This document shows positions 47,421 to 60,296 of a DNA stretch of 64,000 nt, piece after piece (positions within the stretch are counted from its first letter, which is position 1; each line of letters opens with the position of its first letter). The translations under genes and the position numbers were made by a program. The notes beneath the pieces were generated by a model that saw nothing but the letters and a program-made list of their open reading frames with translations, was not told the origin of the DNA and made no database searches. The stretch lies in assembly GCA_000320545.1 (NCBI GenBank), contig ADNK01003479.1:22938-86937 (forward strand). Reading direction: 5' to 3'. This DNA comes from Bigelowiella natans CCMP2755. Taxonomy: Eukaryota; Cercozoa; Chlorarachniophyceae.

Positions 47421-48779
47421 ATGGCCTCCTACCAGCCTGTTCCGGAGACGAAACAAGATAATAACGAAGTCCGTCCTAGTATCGTAGCATGAAGGTTGCT
47501 CCTGTTGGTTCATGTTTACTTTTGGAAAATCAGGCTATTCAGTTAGGAGTATCGTACCATGGACGTCCTATTCCTGCCACAGCTTCGTCAGTGGCAGCAG
47601 CATCCGCTCCTCCAGCACAACATCATGTTGTAGTGTCCGCTCAGCCTGTTGTAACTTCAAGTAACAACTCTCCATCACTGCGTTATCCGGAAATCGTACA
47701 CTCGAACAATGTTCGGCAAAACCAAAACAACAACGACAACAACATCTACGGTGTCCCAGGTTGTTGTCATTAGTCGATCATTCATTCTGTTTGCTCCTCT
47801 TCTTGTGGATAAAATAATAAGTTAGTGAATTTTATCATGGTTAGTCAACCAACACCCTCAAAGCAGTTATAACGGACAGCAGCAACAGCAGCAACAGCAG
47901 CAACCACCTCCAGTGGCGTATGCAATTCCCGTCGCTGCTGGCCAAGGTATTACTTGTGTGCCTTCACCCTCTCCTGTCTTCTCGTTGTGGGAAGAAATAT
48001 CTGGTCCATTGGATGTATTCTTGACATATATTTGAAAATAACCCAAAATTATAGTTAATGGGTGTGGTATAACCAGCAGGACAGCAAGAAATACATGGCG
48101 GGATGTGGCCAACGCCTCTCTGCGGATGCTTTGAAAATTGTCTTCCATCGTGCATGTAGTATTTTCAATTATAAGTTAGGTAATGAAGCTGCAAAATACA
48201 ATATTGACATGTTCTCTTTGTTTTTGTTACCACTGGTGTTGTTTTCAGGATGGCCTGGTGTTTGTGGTAAGAAGTAACGGCGATTAACATTAACCAGTCG
48301 CAGATACATGGACGCCTTACTTATTCCAACATTCCCAAATGCTGCTACTACTACTACAGGCCATACCCACTTGCAAGAGTCCGCGTTGCCTCACATATTG
48401 ATCAGCCAAGGTGGTTACATTGTCACATCTTTTCTGGTAGCTTCCTTATATTGATGCAAAAACATCACCAACATGCACTCACTACAGGCACATCTTAATA
48501 AATGCATCATTGTGCAGCTATGATTGGATTTTGACGCCTCCCTCCAAACCAATATGTTGTTTTTCACAGTTGTGTAGAGTGGCCTGGATCAAACTGGAAT
48601 GCCAATATCATATTTCTACTCGTTCTCTGGTTACTTGAAGTCATATTCACGGGGGTAAAATAAGATGTATTCGTCACTATTGCTCCACGTACATTGTTGA
48701 TCAAAATATGAATTCAAGAAATACATCATCCTACTTCATTAAAACCGAGTAATAAAGATGAACTACCTCTCTCTCTTTC

Positions 48780-48861
<82 letters not shown>

Positions 48862-49000
48862 TGAATTGATTATTGGAAACATGAACTATTAGGTATACAT
48901 TCCTGTAGTATCTTCTTGGATATCACTAGTGGTTGGAGTTACGAAGATAGTTTTCATTACTGTCACAAGGTTAACAAGATATCACCCAAATATTGTAAAT
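47421..49000 (+). CDS. Gln/Pro-rich membrane protein of unknown function, exon structure partly resolved
   Basis: Segments in order: MASYQPVPETKQDNNEVRPS at 47421; 47489-47765 (VAPVGSCLLLENQAIQLGVS ... an Ala/Pro/Ser/Val-rich stretch); 47873-47947, a Gln run followed by PPPVAYAIPVAAGQ (donor gtatta); 48250-48267 (WPGVC); 48590-48655 (EWPGSNWNANIIFLLVLWLL, donor gtaaaa); and 48892-48995 (VYIPVVSSWISLVVGVTKIV). Two hydrophobic helices and two repeated W-P-G motifs suggest a small membrane protein with a disordered proline/glutamine-rich cytosolic head. The junction between the 47765 and 47873 segments is not in phase by my reading, so part of the model is wrong or an exon is missing. The 3' end is unclear, since the frame stays open to about 49100. 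I recognise no family. Confidence 0.45.
48768..48864. repeat. (CTTT/CT)n-(GT)n microsatellite
   Basis: CTCTCTTT units grade into CT and then GT repeats to about 48862, in the intron before the second hydrophobic exon. Confidence 0.95.
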
Positions 49001-49003
49001 AAA

Positions 49004-49632
49004 TTAACCTTCATGTGCATTAGACATGCCGTTCATTGTTTCCTTATCTTCATATCTGATATTATCAAATGTTCTACGATCATCATTCTCATCATATAAC
49101 TCATATATCATCATGTAATCATCACATTTCACTTTAACGCGCCCCGAAGAATGGAATATCGACGGCACAAGGGCATCACCGAAAATTGTTGTTGCTGCGA
49201 AGACACTTGGTGATAAAATGATGATCTCAGACATGATGATAGTGTTAGCGATCATAAATGAGTATTTCTTTTTTTACTCCTTGACAATGCTGCTAAGCAT
49301 GGACTCCTTCCGCATGGTCAGTAGGTGGTATCATTGCTATATTTTTCGTTTATTATCAAAAAGGGACAAAAAGAAGAAAATATGAATATACATATTCTAG
49401 CATATCATATATAGTGTCGCTTCGTTCGCGTTGACTGTTTATCGCTGAAAATTAGTTGGGACGATTGCTGCTCTACCACATTTTGTATGTGTTGTGTCAT
49501 CGCACAAATGGATCGCACGGAGTTCAACTGGGTAATACACTGAATCATATAACTTATTTGATGGTTTCTTCTATTTCTTTCTCTTTCCCCTTCCCTCTCT
49601 TCTTCTCTTCCCTGACTTAAGATTACCATCAT
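49004..49632 (-). CDS. Two possible short minus-strand open segments
   Basis: The segment 49004-49255 reads MSEIIILSPSVFAATTIFGD followed by a polar, acidic tail (YELYDENDDRRTFDNIRYED) to a stop. The segment 49405-49632 reads an Arg/Glu-rich head and IQCITQLNSVRSICAMTQHI ... QSTRTKRHYI to a stop. Both are more protein-like than surrounding frames, but no splice junction connects them and neither matches a family. The first overlaps the possible 3' end of the plus-strand gene on the opposite strand. Either could be a chance frame. Confidence 0.25.
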
Positions 49633-49649
49633 GCTACTACTACTGCTAT

Positions 49650-50290
49650 CTCCGCTCTAATACTGGTGCTGAGCGTATACTTCATCGAATTTTAGAGGGA
49701 TGGAGCAAACGATTGCGGACGTGCATTTCAAAATCCAAGGCCTGACGGTGGTGTAAGGCCTGTTTCTGTTTAATACGGCTGATCCGATAGATAAAATCAA
49801 TGCACTAAAGGCCTTGGAATTTATGCAACTACCGATAGCAGACATTTTATGCTATGTAATATGTACATACGATAGCAAAATGCAGTTATTGTCGAACGAC
49901 ATTGCAAAGCAACTACGAAATTCATGTAGGACAAAATTGCTATGGCACCCGCATCGCGCTGCCTGCGTACTCACGTGCAGCAATTTATCGTATACATGCA
50001 CGACGCATCTAATCATCATCGTAGTGCAGAAACGCGACCCTTTCATGTAGCATGCTATGACACAATACATGTGGCTCCTTTGTAAGGCCGTGATGATTGT
50101 TGATTCAACTATTTTATTTACTCTCACAACATGAATTGTATGACGACGGTCTTCCACATGCAGCAGCATTTTTTAAATGCCCAGCATTGTTACCTTTCGA
50201 TCAGGTGATGACCACGCATTGCATGCCGTCTACTGCACGCAGCATCTCACATTCTCTAGCTAGCTGAAAATGCAGCATCAAACAGCATCC
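49650..50290. other. Gene-poor island 6
   Basis: This is a short stretch with the island composition (CATGCA, ACATGTGGCTC, GTACTCACGTGCAGC), free of microsatellites, ending near CTAGCTAGCTGAAAATGCAGC. No gene was identified. Confidence 0.4.
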
Positions 50291-50302
50291 AAAAACATGA
50301 AG

Positions 50303-50536
50303 CTATTGTTGTACATACTCGGTGACATTGTGGATCTTCAACAGAGCGCCATCATCTGGAATTAACCCTTGCTCTATTTTTGTCTTTTGCGTAGTTTGCA
50401 TCTCTCCAATCACGTTAATGTAGGCCAGGATGACAATTGCAACTATGACTAATCCAAATCTCATGAACAGACCCTTTATTGCTGCATTAGCAACCGACGA
50501 TGAAAAATCCTTTTCAGAAGGGCGACCTCGCGGCAT
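50303..50536 (-). CDS. Small single-span membrane protein, 77 aa
   Basis: One exon reads MPRGRPSEKDFSSSVANAAI, then a hydrophobic helix (FMRFGLVIVAIVILAYINVI) and a polar tail with KIEQGLIPDDGALLKIHN, ending in TGA... at VTEYVQQ. The basic head followed by one transmembrane helix suggests a type II or tail-proximal membrane topology with the N-terminus in the cytosol or matrix. I recognise no family. It lies between island 6 and a long microsatellite, so no functional neighbour is evident. Regular codon use and a well-formed amphipathic/TM pattern support it being real. Confidence 0.55.
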   Translation of the reverse strand: MPRGRPSEKDFSSSVANAAIKGLFMRFGLVIVAIVILAYINVIGEMQTTQKTKIEQGLIPDDGALLKIHNVTEYVQQ

Positions 50537-50682
50537 GCCAATCGTAAATTGTATTCTTATAAAATAAAGTTAACACCAAGATCTACTCTTTGATATCCTG
50601 CCAAGCAAATAGATAAATTAGGGTTCAATGAACATTCTTCTTGATGCTGCCACTGAGCTATTCTGAGAAACAAGGTTCACTT

Positions 50683-50851
<169 letters not shown>

Positions 50852-50879
50852 GCGTGCATGCACAATTTAGCAGGTAATG

Positions 50880-51715
50880 ACTTATTTCTGAGCTTCCTCG
50901 TATCTCCCCTCAAGGTTCTTTAATTAGTAAATGACCTCCAATTGCAGTAATAGCATTCCTATTCTTGCCCTGGTCAATTGATCCTCACTCCCTCCTCTTA
51001 CTTCTATCGTAGTACGTTGCTTTGTGCTTACCAAATCTAGGAGGGGGAGGGAGGGAGGGAGGGAGGGAATTGCAGGGAAGTATCAAACAAACCGTCCTCA
51101 GATGTTTTAGATAAAAAATTAGACTAAAAAGTACGTAAACGAATAGGATATTATTGTATCCTTTTCAGATAATTTAGACAAAAAAACATAGAGAAAAAGT
51201 CATATGTGTGAGTAGTAGGAAATTATTGAGGAGTGGAATGAACTAGTTCCACGTACAAATTGTTCTCCTCTTGTAGATTAAAACAATTGAGTTGTTTTAA
51301 TTGTTCTTACAGTACAATAATATCAACAACATTTCAAATAACAATACCTCGAACAGAAATCTTACATGGAAATATGTGGTATTTTTATATGACTTCATTA
51401 CAACAACATCAACAACACTTTAGTAGTAGCGTCGTCGTAATCTGGGAGTGCCCCCCCCGTGCTAAAAATAAAAACGCAAACCGAAGGGTTGCGGATCAGG
51501 AAAGAAGAGACAAAGATTCGGGGTTCTGCTCGATTTTGGCACGCTTTCGATCGGATGCACGTGGGAAACCATCTCAATCCATTCTGCTACAGCGAGGAGC
51601 CAGAGCGTCGAGTTGCAAGTATTCTTATGTGATGATCCTGGCGTTTTTTTCGTTGCCTTTGATTTACTCAACTCAAAACGAGTGCCAACCATCTGATATA
51701 TTTCAATATCGTTAG
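50880..51715. other. Intergenic stretch with weak coding signs
   Basis: It contains a GGGA repeat (about 51040-51070) and duplicated TCAGAT.ATTTAGA(C/T)AAAAAA words (about 51095 and 51165). A plus frame (51260-51715) and a minus frame (51462-51728) are both open over the GC-richer part 51470-51620. Neither has splice support. The first exon of the following gene may lie here. Confidence 0.35.
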
Positions 51716-52778
51716 GCCTTGCTACCAAGGCATGGCCATTGCTGCTTCTAGTTCTCGCTATCCAACCTCGGGCGGTGGTTGCGCATCCACAGGGCTATGT
51801 ACAATCACTTCGTCATCGTCATCGAATGGCAACACTAGGAAGAAATGGAGTGCCTTCATACTCTTACTGTGGGAGATTTTGTCGAACAATTGCAAGAGAT
51901 CTTGGTATTAGAAGACCGCCATACAGTCGACGTGGTCCCCATCATCCAGTAGAGCTTCTCATCGCAAAGTGAGTCTGCATCAATGCTTCCTTCTTCATAT
52001 CTAATTCATTTAATAATGAAATTCTGCTGACAGCTTCTTCTTGCTCTTAATGATCGACATCAAAAATTTACTAGTTTGTGTCTCGAGATGCGTCTTGCTC
52101 AGCTTCTCTTGTTCATTATAGCCTAACAAACCCCTACTATCTCCTTTACTATCGTTGACTTCGTTAAGATCGAAAGTAAGCGAAGGTCTACCTGGACGCC
52201 TTAAGGGCTCAGCAAAAGCAGGTGATAATGGTTATGAGATATTCTCATTTTCATTTCATTCACAGTATTCTAAGTTATTTATAGCCTAAACTTGTAACAA
52301 CATAGGTCTTCTTCCTAAATGAATCAAAACCTATTTAACTTTGGTTCTTTTATATAATCAAATCCTAATGTATTTTCCCATCATGTCAGGAGGCGATATG
52401 AACTCTTCCGGGGCTTCTTCTTTCCAAGAACTAGACGCGTATCTTTCTTCACTTGGGATTGATAATCGAGGAGAAAGGGTACAATTAGAAGGGCAAATGT
52501 AGAAATTGTGTCTTGCTGTGTTCCAATTAGAAGAGAATTTATTACTATAGAGTGCTACAATGTAACGTAAATAGTGAGATTTATTCTACTTACTGACCAC
52601 CTACAATTAAAATCCATCTTACAGTATTCTACTTACCGACCACCTACAATTAAAATCCATCTTGCAGTCATAATCAGATTCTATCTTGCAGGCACGGCTC
52701 ATTGACCTAAATACAAATCCTCGTTCACTTTTTGCAACTGGAAAAGATAGAAAACGTACAATTGCTACTCAACTCTAA
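51716..52778 (+). CDS. Unrecognised protein, five 3' exons resolved
   Basis: Exons 51716-51968, 52034-52073, 52122-52221, 52390-52478 and 52692-52778 (TAA) join in phase. The first begins with a hydrophobic run (WPLLLLVLAIQPRAVVAHP) that looks like a signal peptide core, then a basic region (VQSLRHRHRMATLGRNG, YCGRFCRTIARDLGIRRPPY). The second adds FFLLLMIDIKNLL. The last two read SSFQELDAYLSSLGIDNRGE and ARLIDLNTNPRSLFATGKDR followed by KRTIATQL. No ATG is in frame within the first exon's upstream part, because a stop precedes it, so at least one 5' exon is missing. No family is recognised. The last two exons are the most protein-like. Confidence 0.55.
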
Positions 52779-52840
52779 TTGTGAATGTATTGAGAGGAGA
52801 GGGCGGGGGGATGAATAGAGCAGGAGTCGTAGAGCGGTAT

Positions 52841-53116
52841 AGGGAGAAACATCGTGGTGTAGATGCAACACAAGTGCGTACACACTTCGAAAATAGTCTT
52901 CTACTCTGGTACCACCATGATGATTTCGAAGTAGGGAGAAACATCGTGGTGTAGATGCAACACAAGTGCGTACACACTTCGAAAATAGTCTTCTACTCTG
53001 GTACCACCATGATGATTTCGAAGTAGGGAGAAACATCGTGGTGTAGATGCAACACAAGTGCGTACACACTTCGAAAATAGTCTTCTACTCTGGTACCACC
53101 ATGATGATTTCGAAGT
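52841..53116. repeat. Minisatellite, three identical 92-bp copies
   Basis: Units 52841-52932, 52933-53024 and 53025-53116 begin AGGGAGAAACATCGTGGTGT and end GATGATTTCGAAGT. I see no difference between copies. 92 is not a multiple of three, so minus-strand open frames across it change register and are not genes. It lies just after the stop of the preceding gene. Confidence 0.95.
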
Positions 53117-53252
53117 AGTAGTAGCAGGTTACCCATCATCAAAAATCTTTGATTCTCTGCAGGATCCGTCTCGGCCCAGATTAATGCGAGACCATTGAGG
53201 TAGTAGGTACTTGTAGTAGTAGTAGTAAGTGTTGCATTAGAGCAAAATCAAT

Positions 53253-53904
53253 ATGAGCACTATCACCATCATTACTGTCATCATTATTATAATCATTATC
53301 ATCATCACTATCAGCATCGAAAAGGATATCGATCCAGTCATCAATTTACTCATATCAGAAGGTGAAAGTCCGTTAATTGTACGTCAGTCCGCTCAGAATG
53401 AGAGCACAATTTTTTTCACCAATGGTTATTGATTATGATTGATGCTTATGATAATATTTCCGTTGTTTCTCAAGGTGTGGAAAAGGATGCTCTTGCAAGT
53501 ATTCTCACAAGTCACCCAGCGATATTAGGCTATCGTGTTGAAGCCCACCTTGCTCCCATTATAAACTATTTGAAGCAAATCGGTGTTCCGGTATTATTAC
53601 TACCAACTTCCATATTTATTTTTGTAACATGTGTGAACGATCAACAACGGTATGCCAAACTATTCATCCTATTATAATTCATCAATCGACAAATTTGATA
53701 GCGTTAATGACTCCATTATTTTTTTTCAATATACTTTGAGCCAGCGTTTCCATGTACTCTCAAAGTTAATGTAAGTTTTTCCTCAGAATGTAGGAGAGCT
53801 TATTCAGAGAAGACCATCCCTTTTAGGTAGCTTTGTGTTGGTGTACGCCCCGCCCCTTAGTATCATTAGTAGCATTAGTATTTTACTAGGTTTCATCTCT
53901 TTCA

Positions 53905-53947
<43 letters not shown>

Positions 53948-54347
53948 TTACCATATGTTTATGAACATGGCACGACACAGCACGCAACTTAGTGTCTTGT
54001 TAGAGTGTTTAAGAATGCTTCTATGTATGTATCCAGGACTCACAGTTGATAACAATTTGGAAAGAATAGTGGTGAGAAGATAGAAATTACAGATAATGAT
54101 TTCACACCTATGAAACTTCTTTCTTTGTTAGGAGTATTTATGTACTTGCATGTATGACCATATGTGTTTGCTACTATCATATCGTCTAATCGTGGAGTCC
54201 ATGGTTATTTAAAATGAAATTACAATAATAATTAGATTTGTCAATATCGTTAAGACTTTTTATTCTTGTTGGAATTTGAAGGATTATTTGAAGAGCATGG
54301 ATACGCCGATTGAGAAGATCATCGATTATTTGGGAACTTCAATTTAA
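53253..54347 (+). CDS. mTERF-family (mitochondrial/plastid transcription termination factor-like) protein
   Basis: mTERF proteins are helical-repeat nucleic-acid-binding factors acting in organelle transcription or RNA metabolism. Exons 53253-53382, 53475-53590, 53787-53826, 54004-54068 and 54282-54347 join exactly, giving 138 residues. mTERF-type repeats are visible: DIDPVINLLISEGESPLI, VEKDALASILTSHPAILGYR, LAPIINYLKQIGVPNVGELI, RRPSLLECLRMLLCMYPGLT and the C-terminal DYLKSMDTPIEKIIDYLGTS. The Pro-x-hydrophobic-Leu pattern and the I-x-Y-L-x-x-x-G-V spacing are typical. The start ATG at 53253 leads into an Ile run made by an ATC/ATT microsatellite, so the true N-terminus with its targeting peptide may lie further upstream. 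The protein is short for the family (usually 250-400 residues). Confidence 0.78.
53905..53942. repeat. (TC)n microsatellite
   Basis: CT run of about 36 bp inside an intron of the mTERF-like gene. Confidence 0.95.
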
Positions 54348-55500
54348 CGCACAATGAAATGAGTCAGTGGGTTACGATTTAATGATAATCAATGCTGAAA
54401 GCTGTAGGCATTTGAACATGAGTTCCCATGGCCACATGTGTATGCACATATAGCTGCGAGTGCATGTCTAGATGTGCTATTTGTGTGCAATGATTTTGCA
54501 TTGTGTTTGCATGCGCACAGTGTCGAACTTTGTTCATGCGCAGACCGCGTGGCTACTGTCGCTCAGCTCAATGGACATGGTCACAGCAATGACGCCACAT
54601 GCTACATGAATGATCGACCACCACTAGACCAACAGGGAGATGTAGCCATGCTAGCATGCATGATGCATGCATGTGCCCTGTCGTGTAGACGTTCAGCTGT
54701 GTCCTGCATGTTTTGATCCATTTCACCAGTATGCAGTTCATCCAATGAGCTGAACGCTGCACAATGTGTCAGATGTGCAGCACTGAGCAGTGCACTCATT
54801 GACCAGTGTCAAACCAATCTGCTGGCACCATTGTTTTCATGGGATCACTCGTGAGAACTTCGCAAGGCTGAAAACTGGAAAAGTTCGCAAGTCATTGTGC
54901 GTCATTGGCGCAGCGTGAAGAACAGTGCCAGAGCACACATGGCACAGCATGGCATCGATTCGCACAACTGCACGTGCATCGCGATTTGGTGCGTCAGCTG
55001 CACGTCTCCAGGTCCAAACGTGGCGCAGGCTAGCTGCCAGAAGCTGGCACACACTGGCGGGCTGAGCGCCTGCGTGGGGCGCTTGGATTGCAGCCTTTCC
55101 ATGCGTGCACACAATGTGTCCTCCTATTCCTGACGAGCCGCCCATTTTTCACTGCCCGAACATGCAACACGCAATGTTTTTGCAACATCTTGTCCAATCC
55201 GCGCCGTGAATGAAGTCAGCTTTGCTTGTTTGCTTGCTTGCACAGGAGCATGTGGCTTTCAGATCGTGTGCGGGACCTTGCGTTGAGCACACATTCTCGA
55301 AACCCTTTGTGCATGGGATGGGATCCATGTTGCATTTGAAGATCTTGGATGACAAGGAGGGAAAATTCTTCCGGGTCTTCTTGCTTCATTGTCTGCCGAA
55401 GCGGTCATGGGCGGCGGTCAGTGTTAAATGAGTCAACTTCCATTTTTTCGTTGCACAAATTAGATAGTGCGACATGAGAATAAGGCTATTTTAAGAGTCG
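54348..55500. other. Gene-poor island 7, subtelomere-like composition
   Basis: The composition is GTGCAC/CATGCA/GGCACA-rich without microsatellites. GTGCATGTCTAGATGTG at about 54461 is the reverse complement of a word in island 5. Several open frames of 60-100 codons lie on both strands in mutually exclusive phases. No splice sites or domains were found. Confidence 0.5.
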
Positions 55501-55855
55501 CAGTACTGTCGTAACATGCCATTTTCATTATTTCAATTCATTAAACTCTCATCGGTTCTGGAAGAACAAGTCACAATGGTTCCCCATAATGAGATGAGAA
55601 CCTGTGTGTCATGACCTGCTCAGAATTTCAATGCTAAAACGTTCCAGAAGCAACCAACAGCAGCGTATCAGACGCAAAATCGAAGACATACAGAGAGAGA
55701 GGAGAACGAGAGAGAGCAACAGCAGCAGCAGCAAACCTGCAAAGCAACTACTTAGTCTTGTGAAGAAAAGAACCATTTTCTGAAGGAGGAAATCGTTTTC
55801 CTTCAAAAGAAACTCTTATCTTTAAATTTGGTAACCATGCGCCATCAAAACTAAA

Positions 55856-57490
55856 ATGGCTGCCCGCTTTCCCTCCCCCATGTGTTCCCGGAGGCTTTAC
55901 ATCCTGGCTCCACTCTCCTCATCATTGTCCTTCATAATTTTTTCCCTCTTTCTGATCTCAACCGCCATGGCCATTTTGTTTTCGCCAAAGAACTTTTCCC
56001 CAGAAGTATCACGTATAATGTTCCAAGCAAAGATAAGCTCTACCCTCTCAGGCTCTCAATATCCACAATGTAAAATTGATTAGAAAAGCAAGTTTGAAGA
56101 AGTGGTTTTACAAGCTATCAACTGATATTTCACAGAAGATATAATGAGTTATCAAATATTTTGATATGTGTTCAATGTATTATAGAAGTAATTCATATGC
56201 AACCAAAGAGGTGCTTCTGAAAATGAAACAATAATTTCTTGTTCAACTTCTTTTTTCTCCTCTTTTTACTCCTCTTTTTCTTTGTCTCATTTTCCATCTC
56301 TGTTAATCTACCTGGATGTTTACTTGCAGGTTCAAAGCATCAGAGTTATTTTCATCATCGTCATCATCATTCTCCTAGGAATTGCTTCGGCATATGTAGC
56401 TTTCCATCAAGCTTCGCTTCATACCGGGCTTCTTGCGTGCGGATATCACGTGGTCCGTCACAAGTGGCAGCAGCCCATGATGATGTAGTAAACGAGGATG
56501 AAGAAGGTGACGCAATTCTCCAAAACCACGACGATGTTGATAAGAGCAGCAGCGACAGTCTTCAAGTTCCTACCAGGAACAGGGTCAACTGCTCTACATC
56601 ATCTTCTTCTTCTTTCCGTGGAATTGGTGAATCTTTAGCAGTAGGACATATAGAAACAGCAGCAAGTATTCCAAGCTATAAGAAGGGGCTTGCAACAATA
56701 AAAGCATACTTGGAGAAAGGTATCAATGGTGGGAAATACTCATGTGATGATGAGTAAAGAGACCTACTGCTACAACATAGAGCATGAAAAAATAATTTAG
56801 CATCGAAGATAGATTAAGATTGCTGTATAAAAAAGAAGTTGTAAGCTACAAACAACCCTCTCTTACTCATTCTACTCCAGGAAAATGGGAATCTGCGCTG
56901 GATCTATTCAAAGTATGCAGATAAGCACATTTCACAAAGAAAAAAGAACTTTTTCAATTCTCTCACTCTCATCTCTCTCCCCCGGTCTCCCGGTGTTAGT
57001 GTATGATCCTGCATCTGTGTGGTAGGGAATGGACTTGAAACGACTGACAGAGGATCCTCAATATGCGACATTAGTAAATAATCTCTGAGTAGTAGTCCTC
57101 CTCATCATCACTACAACTACTATGTAATATTACGCAGGGTAGTAAGTAGCAAATAGCATTATCGTCATCATCGTCGTTATCATGATTATTAAGGCGCATC
57201 AAGCTATTACTCTCCGAATATCTACTCTGGGATATGGAGGAAAATGGTTGGTAGTAGTAGTAGTAGTCACATGTTGGAGATTTATTTGGGAAGGGGGGGA
57301 TTAGGAGAATCATGATGATACCAGTAACGAGGAGGAATAGAAACAAATACAAATGTGATGATAAGAGAAAGGACTGACTGTGGTGGATGATATATTTAGC
57401 ACGAATTTCATTTTTGGCGAGTAAATCATAATTGTGTAGCTGAACGATAGAGATATATTTGCGTACACTCACACACACACACACACACAC

Positions 57491-57536
<46 letters not shown>

Positions 57537-57673
57537 AAAATTTAATTGTTATAATCATTATTATTCATAATCATTATCATCATGGTATTTATCTAAAGGT
57601 GGAGGGCCATAGATGTTTTAAAAGCGTATCATAACACTGGTGGGAAATGTTATCATCACCGTATTCTTGATTT

Positions 57674-57714
<41 letters not shown>

Positions 57715-58300
57715 AGCACACTGGTGGGAAATACTATCACCGTATCCTTGATTCACACTGCTGCTGCTGCTGTTTTATCCGATATTAGTACTGATCATGA
57801 GAATGATGGTATATACAATATTCAGGTTTACGTGTGAGTGTACACGGATTTACTGCAGGTCAGAGCGCATTTGCTTCCACATTTATTATGTCTTTGTGTG
57901 TGTGCGTGCGTGTGTCGAGAGGAAAAGAGAAAGGGGGGGGGGAGGGGGGGGTGGAGGAAGCATCAGTGCCAACAAATCCCACTGCATTTAGATGCTGCCG
58001 GCAACCAATCCACCAATCAACACTATGATGTGTTGCGTAGATATATTGTAGTAGTAGTTTGATATTTACTTCTTTCCATTATTAGCCCTTTCTGCGCTCC
58101 AGCAAAGCTTCCAATGGGAAAAGACACTCAAACTATTCAAGCAAATGGCCACCCTCTCGGTCGGTAGTAAGTTAGAAGCAGTGAGGGATGCGTGAGATGA
58201 GTAAGAAGTTTCCAGTGCTGCTGCCTCCTAGATAAATAGCGAGTAGGTGTCACATAGGTCTATACTGTTTCAGTAGAATGAAGCAGCCGGGGATATTATT

Positions 58301-58335
<35 letters not shown>

Positions 58336-59766
58336 GTTAACTATGTTATTCTTTTAGTATGCTGAATCTAATTATAGCATACATATTCGATATTTTCTAA
58401 TTACTATAAAAGTCTGGGTAGTAGTCATGTTAAAAAGTAATATAAACATGGATATAATAGGAACAAAAAAACTCTAACAATGGCAACTAGTTTACTATTG
58501 CAGTTGTTCATTCCAATATGATTGCATTCTTATCTCACAATGCCCATTATTCTCTTTATCATCATATGCTTTCAGGTCCGTCGAGACGCCCAATCATACA
58601 GAATAGCACTGCAAGCCAGGTGTCACAACTCCTCCGTCTCTCCAATTTGTTCCCTCTGTCTTCTTCTTATTATTATTATTATTATTATTATTCTTGTTTT
58701 TCTTGTTTTTCTCACTTGTCGTTTTCTACGTTCTCTCTTCTAGTTTATCTTCTCTGTTTAACAAAAATTTCCAATAGGAGACTACAGGGCAACAAAATGG
58801 CCGTTTTGCGGCTACTAGAAGAAATGCGAGAGATTGGTGAGGAAATGAGGGGGAGAATAAAAAAGAGGAAAGATATTTTAGCTTTAGCAACACTATGATG
58901 ACGATGATAACGAATTGAACATAATTCTGATTTTGATCATGTTATTAACAAATTGAAATGCTAGCTCATCATTATCATCATCATCACCATCATCACCATC
59001 ATCATCAAACTAGAGTTTGTAGAAAATAAAAGTGCGTCGCCGTAAGGAAAACATTACCTGCCCAAAAATATAAATCATTCTTAATACTCAGCTTCCAACC
59101 GAATTATAAAAGAGTAATTAGAATCATCGATCGATATTTTTCAAAAATAGGAGGAGAATACTTTTCGATTGACGATTTGCTCTTGGCTGCTCGTACTCGA
59201 GCGCACATTTCACAAAAAACACCAGATTCAGCCATGCCCCTCTCCCCTTTTTCGTCTGCGGCCACTATTATTCCCATCAGAAATAGAAGCACGTAATACA
59301 AAACAATATCACTATTAAACCCATCAGATATAGAAGCACGTAATACTAAACAATATCACATATGAATTCAATAAATAGTAAACAACCTCAGATGGAATTA
59401 TCATTCATACCAACGACAACGGCATTATTCACGCATCAATGATTATCTATTAGTATCATCTTCTTCCTCGTTACCACCACATCATCACCATGACAACTAT
59501 CATCCTCATCATATCCTCATATGTATGTTTATACGTTCTTTTTTCTTTTTTCACGACTGGCATATAGCGATCGTGGTGGTGGATCATACACAATCACACG
59601 CGCCAAGACATCAAAGCAGCACTCGTCCTCTCAGGGAGGAGGAAGAGGAAGAAGAGAATCCGGTATGCGGCCAAGATTGAGAAGGACCATCAGGGGTGCG
59701 ACTGACAAGAAAATCGTTGTATTTATCTAAGATGACCATCAATTACAGATTTTGTACTATCATAAA

Positions 59767-59799
<33 letters not shown>

Positions 59800-60257
59800 A
59801 TTGATGATGATAGTGTCGGTGTGGTGATTATACCATTGCATCCATGTAGGCAAGACTGCTACCACCGCAACAGAAGGGAGAGCAGAATCATCAACAACAC
59901 AAAAGAATGAAAACCAGAGTGAGGAGGAGGAAAAGGAGTTACTGTGGAATTCTTTGCGCGAGGAGGTGGAGAACGATGAAGAAATTGAGAAAGAAGAACA
60001 AAGTAGCATCGATTTAATGGCTACAAATATGGTAAGATAATAAATAATGATATTAATTATGATGATGATGACGATAGTGATAATATAAATCGTTTAAATG
60101 ATGTGTTTCCAATTTTGTTTATGAGAAAACATTTTTGTGTAGTAGTAACAGCAGTAGTAGTAGAAGAAGAAGAAAAAATAAAAGTAGTAGCGAGATGGAG
60201 CAGTAAGAGTACTGTAGAAGTGGTTGAAGTAGCAGGAAGGAGGAGGAGGAGGAGGTG

Positions 60258-60296
<39 letters not shown>

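Noticed and set aside
52725-53069. Minus-strand frames encoding repeated CTHLCCIYTTMFLPT-like peptides
   Set aside because: They are translations of the 92-bp minisatellite in shifting frames, so not a repeat protein.
52841-53116. Possible CRISPR-like array
   Set aside because: Copies are contiguous and identical with no spacers, and the genome is eukaryotic.
53154-53205. Short segment with acceptor and donor before the mTERF gene
   Set aside because: Its only open phase does not join the following exon in frame.
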